DNA of 53,284 nucleotides from CAJGCS01 sp045589955 (lineage in GTDB: Bacteria; Bacillota_I; Bacilli_A; ML615J-28; CAG-313), in the NCBI GenBank assembly GCA_045589955.1, contig JAZNQD010000053.1, positions 1-53,284 on the forward strand. The letters run 5' to 3'. The notes under the pieces are model-generated. The model was not told where the DNA came from and ran no database searches. It saw only the letters and a program-made list of their open reading frames with translations. Position numbers and translations under genes: made by a program. Position 1 is the first letter of the stretch, and the number at the start of each line of letters is the position of its first letter. Positions 49,629-53,284 of the stretch are shown here, piece after piece.

Positions 49629-50309
49629 CTAAAGTGCTGCTTCATCATATGAAGCATCATATAATGAAACTTCTAAATTACCATTTCTTGATCTTATTTC
49701 ATCAATGAATTCTTTTTCTAATTTCATATCTTTTAGAGTAACATGATATGTTACTTTAAACATACTACCCATATTTGTTGATTTAACAGCTGTTTTTGTA
49801 CAACTACTTGTATACTTTTCAAATAAGTCTTCAAAGACAGATGTATAGTTTAACATTTCTGGAACTGTTACTTTTAAAACAAGTTCTTTCTTGTTTCCTT
49901 TAGTAAACAGTTTTGTAGTATTAAGAATAACTAATAATCCAGAACCAAGGACAGTAAATAGTAGTGCATATTCAATATTGTAAGTTTGCCATGAGGCAAG
50001 CGTAACCCCAGTTACCATTGCAATGAAGATTGCGGTAATCTCTTTTCCAGTTCCAGGAATTGAACGAAAACGGACAAGTGTAAATGCACCAGCTACAGCT
50101 ACAGCAACACCTAAATTATTGTTTACAAGCAACACAATCATACATACCGCAACAGGTAATAAGATTAATGTTGTAATAAAACTCTTTGTGTACTTGTTTT
50201 TAATTGTATAAACAAGAGCTTGAATTACACCTAAAATAACTGCACAAGCCATACTTATTAAAAAATAAGTCATGTCATTTGTAATACTTTTTAAATAATC
50301 ACTAAGCAT
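49629..50309 (-). CDS. DUF4956 membrane protein
   Basis: A 226-residue protein with four hydrophobic segments in the first 130 residues, the DUF4956 signature GAFTLVRFRSIPGTGKEITA near 75, and a cytosolic C-terminal domain of about 90 residues. The family always travels with VTC-domain and carbohydrate-binding genes; its role is unknown. The start overlaps the VTC stop by 8 bases and is coupled. Confidence 0.88.
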   Translation of the reverse strand: MLSDYLKSITNDMTYFLISMACAVILGVIQALVYTIKNKYTKSFITTLILLPVAVCMIVLLVNNNLGVAVAVAGAFTLVRFRSIPGTGKEITAIFIAMVTGVTLASWQTYNIEYALLFTVLGSGLLVILNTTKLFTKGNKKELVLKVTVPEMLNYTSVFEDLFEKYTSSCTKTAVKSTNMGSMFKVTYHVTLKDMKLEKEFIDEIRSRNGNLEVSLYDASYDEAAL

Positions 50310-51024
50310 AAATTTTATCCTCTTCTTTTTCTAAATCTTGTTTCTTTATTTTTAAATAAACATTACCCACTTTAGAGAATGATTGTTTATATATTTTATT
50401 TTCACCAAGAAAATCTAGTAGCCATCTTGGAAGACCAAGGTTAGTTTTTACTTCCATTAAAACTACATCAGTTTGAATTAATAAGTTGCCATAAATTTCT
50501 TTTGTTAAATCTAAATCGTAATCACGCCATATGATATTACGATCAAAGGTAATACGTAGTTTTGTATCATCCTTACTTGTATAAGCAAGTCGGTTATAAG
50601 CTAAGAAAATAACCGGTTTTAAATCTTGATAGTAGTTTAAACTATATGCGATTTCTTTTGTTATTTGTAAGTCATTGGGAGCAATCTTCTTGTCGAAAAA
50701 TAAGCGAGCTTTTTCATAAGACATGATTTCTCTTCTTTTATAGACTCTTTGTTTGTATTTCTTTTTGATTTCAACAAAAACATCATCATCTGGCTTTACT
50801 GTTTTATATGAGCGAAGTCTAATCTTTTCTTTATATTCAGGTTTTTCTAAGGAGTTACGAATTAAATAATAGTTTGAAGTATCATAAAATATATTTCTAA
50901 TTGAAACATCAAAGTAATTATCTCTTTGCATGTAATTTTCAATTAGAGAAATAATACTTTCAAATTGTTCTTTTGATAGTAAATATTTTAATTCATACCT
51001 TGCGAAGATTTTATTACTATTCAT
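50302..51024 (-). CDS. VTC-domain (polyphosphate polymerase-like) protein
   Basis: A 240-residue protein with the tunnel-fold VTC pattern: RYELKYLLSKEQF, basic EKIRLRSY, FVEIKKKYKQRVYKRR, LRITFDRNIIWR, the late metal-binding Glu in LMEVKTN, and FSKVGNVYLK. The eukaryotic VTC4 domain makes polyphosphate from ATP; whether the bacterial form does is not known. It is the first gene of the surface operon, after a TTGGAG site. Confidence 0.87.
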   Translation of the reverse strand: MNSNKIFARYELKYLLSKEQFESIISLIENYMQRDNYFDVSIRNIFYDTSNYYLIRNSLEKPEYKEKIRLRSYKTVKPDDDVFVEIKKKYKQRVYKRREIMSYEKARLFFDKKIAPNDLQITKEIAYSLNYYQDLKPVIFLAYNRLAYTSKDDTKLRITFDRNIIWRDYDLDLTKEIYGNLLIQTDVVLMEVKTNLGLPRWLLDFLGENKIYKQSFSKVGNVYLKIKKQDLEKEEDKIYA

Positions 51025-51059
51025 ATTTCTTCTCCAATAATATTACCTTTTCTAAATCT

Positions 51060-51088
51060 ATTATATCATATTTTTCTTTATCTGTCTA
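51060..51088 (-). promoter_or_regulatory. promoter of the VTC-DUF4956-lipoprotein operon
   Basis: TAGACA (51083-51088), 17 bases, TATAAT (51060-51065). Confidence 0.7.
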
Positions 51089-51158
51089 AAATATTATCTA
51101 ATACTAAACTAAAATAAACCTAAGTAAAAAAAGCTAGAATATAAACTTTTTCTAAACA

Positions 51159-51193
51159 AAATGAACTTGCTCATTTTGTAAGCAAGTTCATTT
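51159..51193. terminator. terminator of the YtrA-type ABC operon
   Basis: A 12-bp stem (AAATGAACTTGC with GCAAGTTCATTT, 11-base loop) with a T run on both sides. Confidence 0.8.
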
Positions 51194-51197
51194 TTTC

Positions 51198-52007
51198 CTA
51201 GTCAATATTTACACCTTTTTTAAGTTTAGCATTTGCTATAATATATAATATTCCTGTATAAACTGTATATAAACAAATACAAAGAATCATTAATCCTTTT
51301 AATAAACCAAATTCAATTAATATTTGTGCATTATTTATAACACTTACAAACAGAAGATTATATAAATCTTCATTAAAGAATGAAATTACTGTAAGAATAA
51401 GGAAATTAATAAGTGTAAAAATAATAAAACCTATTGATGCATATAATAAGCTAAATAAGAATTTTTTATTATTGTGACTATAACCAAGAACAATCCCAAA
51501 GAATCCTAACTCAACAAGATAGAATATTTCAACAAACAATAAGACAATTATTAAACCAATAAATAGTGGTAATGGTAAATCAATTGTTTTTGCAACAGAA
51601 GTAAAGTAAGTTTTGATTGCTTCCATGTTTTCTTTACTATAATACATAATGAATAAATTTATTACAAGAACTACAAAGCAACCAAGAATAATTATTAAAG
51701 CATTTAGGTTTTTTGATAAGAAGTGGGTACTTCTTTTAATTGGTAATGTGTTTGTAAGGTAAGATTCATCTTTATAAAGATTACTAATAAATCTTGACCA
51801 TGATCTAATTACCCCATTAACCAATGCATTTACTGATAATGCAACACCAGTACCATAACATATTTTAACAACTATATCAAAGAAGAAAGAATCAAATAAT
51901 AGATCAAGTACTCGACCTGATACAGCAAAGATAAATCCAAGCCCTAAGAATATATAAATTATTTTGATTGTCCATTTAAGGTCATATTTTAATAGTTTTC
52001 CTAACAT
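51198..52007 (-). CDS. ABC-2 type transporter permease
   Basis: A 269-residue membrane protein with six hydrophobic segments: one pair near the N-terminus (IIYIFLGLGFIFAVSG), then SFFFDIVVKICYGTGVALSV, and three or four after residue 95. DESYLTNTLPIKRSTHFLSK is typical of the Bacillus YtrC/D-like group. It is coupled to the ATPase gene by a 7-base overlap. The substrate is unknown; relatives respond to cell-wall antibiotics or acetoin. Confidence 0.82.
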   Translation of the reverse strand: MLGKLLKYDLKWTIKIIYIFLGLGFIFAVSGRVLDLLFDSFFFDIVVKICYGTGVALSVNALVNGVIRSWSRFISNLYKDESYLTNTLPIKRSTHFLSKNLNALIIILGCFVVLVINLFIMYYSKENMEAIKTYFTSVAKTIDLPLPLFIGLIIVLLFVEIFYLVELGFFGIVLGYSHNNKKFLFSLLYASIGFIIFTLINFLILTVISFFNEDLYNLLFVSVINNAQILIEFGLLKGLMILCICLYTVYTGILYIIANAKLKKGVNID

Positions 52008-52696
52008 TTGAACATCCCCCTAAAAATCTCATCAATACTAGCATTATGTTCTTGTCTTAACTCATCAGCATTTTCATATAAAACAATTTCTCCATTATCA
52101 ATAAAAATGACTTCATCAAGTATTTTTTCGATATCAGAAATAATATGGGTTGATATAATCACACTTGAACCTTCTTTGAAATTTGAAAGAATTGTATCTA
52201 AAATATAGTCACGTGTTGCGGGGTCAACGCCGCCAAGTGGTTCGTCAAGTACATAGAGGTCGGCATCTCTTGACATTGTTAGAACAAGTTGTAACTTTTC
52301 TAACATCCCTTTAGACATCTTAACTAAGTAATCTTCTAAATTTAGATTTAAATCTTTAAGTAATTCTTTGGCTCTTTCAACATTAAAGTCGCTAAAGAAT
52401 TCACTATAATATTTTAATACTTCTTTTACTTTCATTGAACGATCTAAGAAAGTTTTTTCTGGCAGGTAAGAAATACGTTTTTTACTTTCTACACCTGGTT
52501 CTAGCCCATCAAACAAAACTTCTCCTTTTGTTGGTGTGATTAGATCATTAAGTAGTTTAATGATAGTACTTTTACCAACACCATTTTTACCTAATAGACC
52601 AACAATTTTACCTGATTCAATTTTAAAAGAAACATCTTTTAAAATTTCTTTTTTACCATAAGCTTTATAAACATTTTTAAATTCTACTAAGCTCAT
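52001..52696 (-). CDS. ABC transporter ATP-binding protein (YtrB-like)
   Basis: A 231-residue ABC ATPase. Walker A is GKNGVGKST at 36-44, the signature is KMSKGMLEKL in place of LSGGQ, as in the YtrB group, Walker B is LYVLDEPLGGVDP, and the switch His is in STHIISD. It pairs with the permease downstream. ATG 52696 overlaps the gntR stop as ATGA. Confidence 0.92.
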   Translation of the reverse strand: MSLVEFKNVYKAYGKKEILKDVSFKIESGKIVGLLGKNGVGKSTIIKLLNDLITPTKGEVLFDGLEPGVESKKRISYLPEKTFLDRSMKVKEVLKYYSEFFSDFNVERAKELLKDLNLNLEDYLVKMSKGMLEKLQLVLTMSRDADLYVLDEPLGGVDPATRDYILDTILSNFKEGSSVIISTHIISDIEKILDEVIFIDNGEIVLYENADELRQEHNASIDEIFRGMFKC

Positions 52697-53052
52697 CTTT
52701 TGATCTCCTTTATTTTATTTATTATATCTTCTTCATTAAAGCCCATTGACTTAATATCATTAATAAAGTTTGTTATCTTCATATTTAGTATTACTTCCTT
52801 ATTATATAATATTACATCAAGATCATTAGTGACAAATTTTCCATTAGTACGTTCTGTATAAATAAGTTTATTTTCTTCTAACACTTGTAAGGCCTTTGAT
52901 ATTGTGTTAGGGTTAGCGCTAAAAATACTTGCATACTCACGTACTGAAGGAATCTTTTGTCCTGGTTTTAATACACCACTTATTATTTCTTTGGTTATGA
53001 TATCTACAATTTGAATATAAATTGGAACTTCATTATTAAATGTATAACTCAT
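52693..53052 (-). CDS. GntR-family regulator (YtrA-like)
   Basis: A 119-residue winged-helix repressor: YIQIVDIITKEIISGVLKPG, QKIPSVREYASIFSANPNTI, SKALQVLEENKLIYTERTNG. The short C-terminal tail (about 45 residues) without effector domain is typical of the YtrA subfamily, which represses its own ABC operon. The operator-like palindrome and promoter directly upstream support autoregulation. GAGGTTAG precedes ATG 53052. Confidence 0.92.
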   Translation of the reverse strand: MSYTFNNEVPIYIQIVDIITKEIISGVLKPGQKIPSVREYASIFSANPNTISKALQVLEENKLIYTERTNGKFVTNDLDVILYNKEVILNMKITNFINDIKSMGFNEEDIINKIKEIKR

Positions 53053-53063
53053 ACTAACCTCAC

Positions 53064-53083
53064 TGTATTACTTGACTAATACA
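53064..53083 (-). promoter_or_regulatory. operator-like palindrome for the YtrA-like repressor
   Basis: TGTATTA, six bases, TAATACA, placed directly after the -10 box and over the expected start of transcription. Position and symmetry fit an autorepressor site. Confidence 0.6.
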
Positions 53084-53112
53084 ATAATACAACATTTTAT
53101 TTTATTTGTCAA
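53084..53112 (-). promoter_or_regulatory. promoter of the gntR-ABC operon
   Basis: TTGACA (53107-53112), 17 bases, TATTAT (53084-53089). Confidence 0.8.
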
Positions 53113-53130
53113 TATAAAAGATAAAAGTTT

Positions 53131-53157
53131 TAAAAAACCAGCCAAATTAATGGCTGG
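53131..53157 (-). terminator. terminator of a gene beyond the right edge
   Basis: A CCAGCCA/TGGCTGG stem with six-base loop, followed on the minus strand by TTTTTTA. It would end a transcript entering from the right edge. Confidence 0.75.
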
Positions 53158-53179
53158 ATTATTTGATTAATGTATTAAA

Positions 53180-53212
53180 TAAGGTTATTTTTTATTTTCA
53201 AAAACAACCTTA
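53180..53212 (-). other. 3' hairpin in the transcript from the right edge
   Basis: TAAGGTTGTTTTT and AAAAATAACCTTA can pair on the minus strand with a G-U pair that is an A-C mismatch on the plus strand, which marks it as a minus-strand RNA fold. No T run follows. Confidence 0.35.
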
Positions 53213-53253
53213 GAATAGTATTTACTAATAAGTGATAAATGTACATTATAAAA

Positions 53254-53284
53254 TTAGAATATTTCATTTAAATCAATGCCAAAC
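53254..53284 (-). CDS. possible C-terminal end of a gene cut by the right edge
   Basis: One minus-strand frame is open from the edge and ends FGIDLNEIF before TAA at 53254-53256. The hairpin and terminator that follow support a real gene end, but nine codons cannot be assigned to a family. Confidence 0.35.
   Translation of the reverse strand, partial: FGIDLNEIF

Noticed and set aside
1..53284. Prophage, insertion sequence, integron or CRISPR array
   Set aside because: No transposase, integrase, terminase or capsid-like protein, no repeat-spacer pattern and no long direct repeats were seen; gene order and composition are chromosome-like throughout.

Overview
This is a very AT-rich stretch of a Bacillota chromosome (roughly 30 % G+C by eye) that uses the standard bacterial code. 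TGA is a true stop at several tightly coupled gene junctions (malQ/nuclease, the ECF sigma/anti-sigma pair, the gntR/ABC pair, yqzL), while tryptophan is TGG inside intact proteins. Sigma-A promoters (TTGACA-like, 17 bases, TATAAT), AGGAGG-type ribosome sites and short U-tailed terminators are easy to read. A spoIIAA-spoIIAB-sigF-spoVAC-spoVAD-spoVAE operon marks an endospore-forming lineage. With its small gene set and many lipoproteins it looks like an uncultured or gut-associated Bacilli/Erysipelotrichia-like organism; that placement is inference.

Layout. 1-1.8 kb: a broken secreted-protein gene, a lipoprotein with an attenuator-like leader, and tRNA-Arg. 1.8-7.9 kb: a housekeeping operon on the minus strand, phoH-ybeY-cdd-era-yqzL-recO-ppiB-FNT transporter-iron alcohol dehydrogenase. 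7.9-13.6 kb: an unknown gene, an RNase J paralogue with a damaged metal site, and the sporulation operon. 13.7-24.1 kb: metabolic and cell-wall genes (nuclease, malQ, a DUF2974-like hydrolase, HAD phosphatase, flavoprotein, AspT-like transporter, wall amidase, dipeptidase, LMW phosphatase, LdhA-type dehydrogenase). 24.2-26.1 kb: a plus-strand uracil permease behind a leader peptide and terminator. 26.1-31.6 kb: an EamA transporter, an XRE/lipoprotein/VWA operon, and a TPP-riboswitch-controlled thiT. 31.7-34.8 kb: an ECF sigma factor, a probable anti-sigma factor and a large lipoprotein. 34.8-46.8 kb: SGNH esterase, membrane proteins, a 610-residue MurQ/GCKR-like protein, fRMsr, a GH5 lipoprotein, an M13 peptidase, xth, a DUF5662 protein and a repeat protein. 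46.8-53.1 kb: a VTC/DUF4956/Cthe_2159-type surface operon and a YtrA-type ABC operon.

The most noteworthy points are two leader-peptide/terminator arrangements (upstream of the uracil permease and of a lipoprotein), a coiled-coil insert in the permease, the RNase J paralogue that has lost two metal ligands, the compact sporulation sigma factor, the GCKR-like protein, and a set of linked surface genes. Within that set, a transmembrane XRE regulator and a free-standing membrane protein appear to share an outer domain, and two different lipoproteins share Cys-rich N-terminal modules. No prophage, insertion sequence or CRISPR array was seen.
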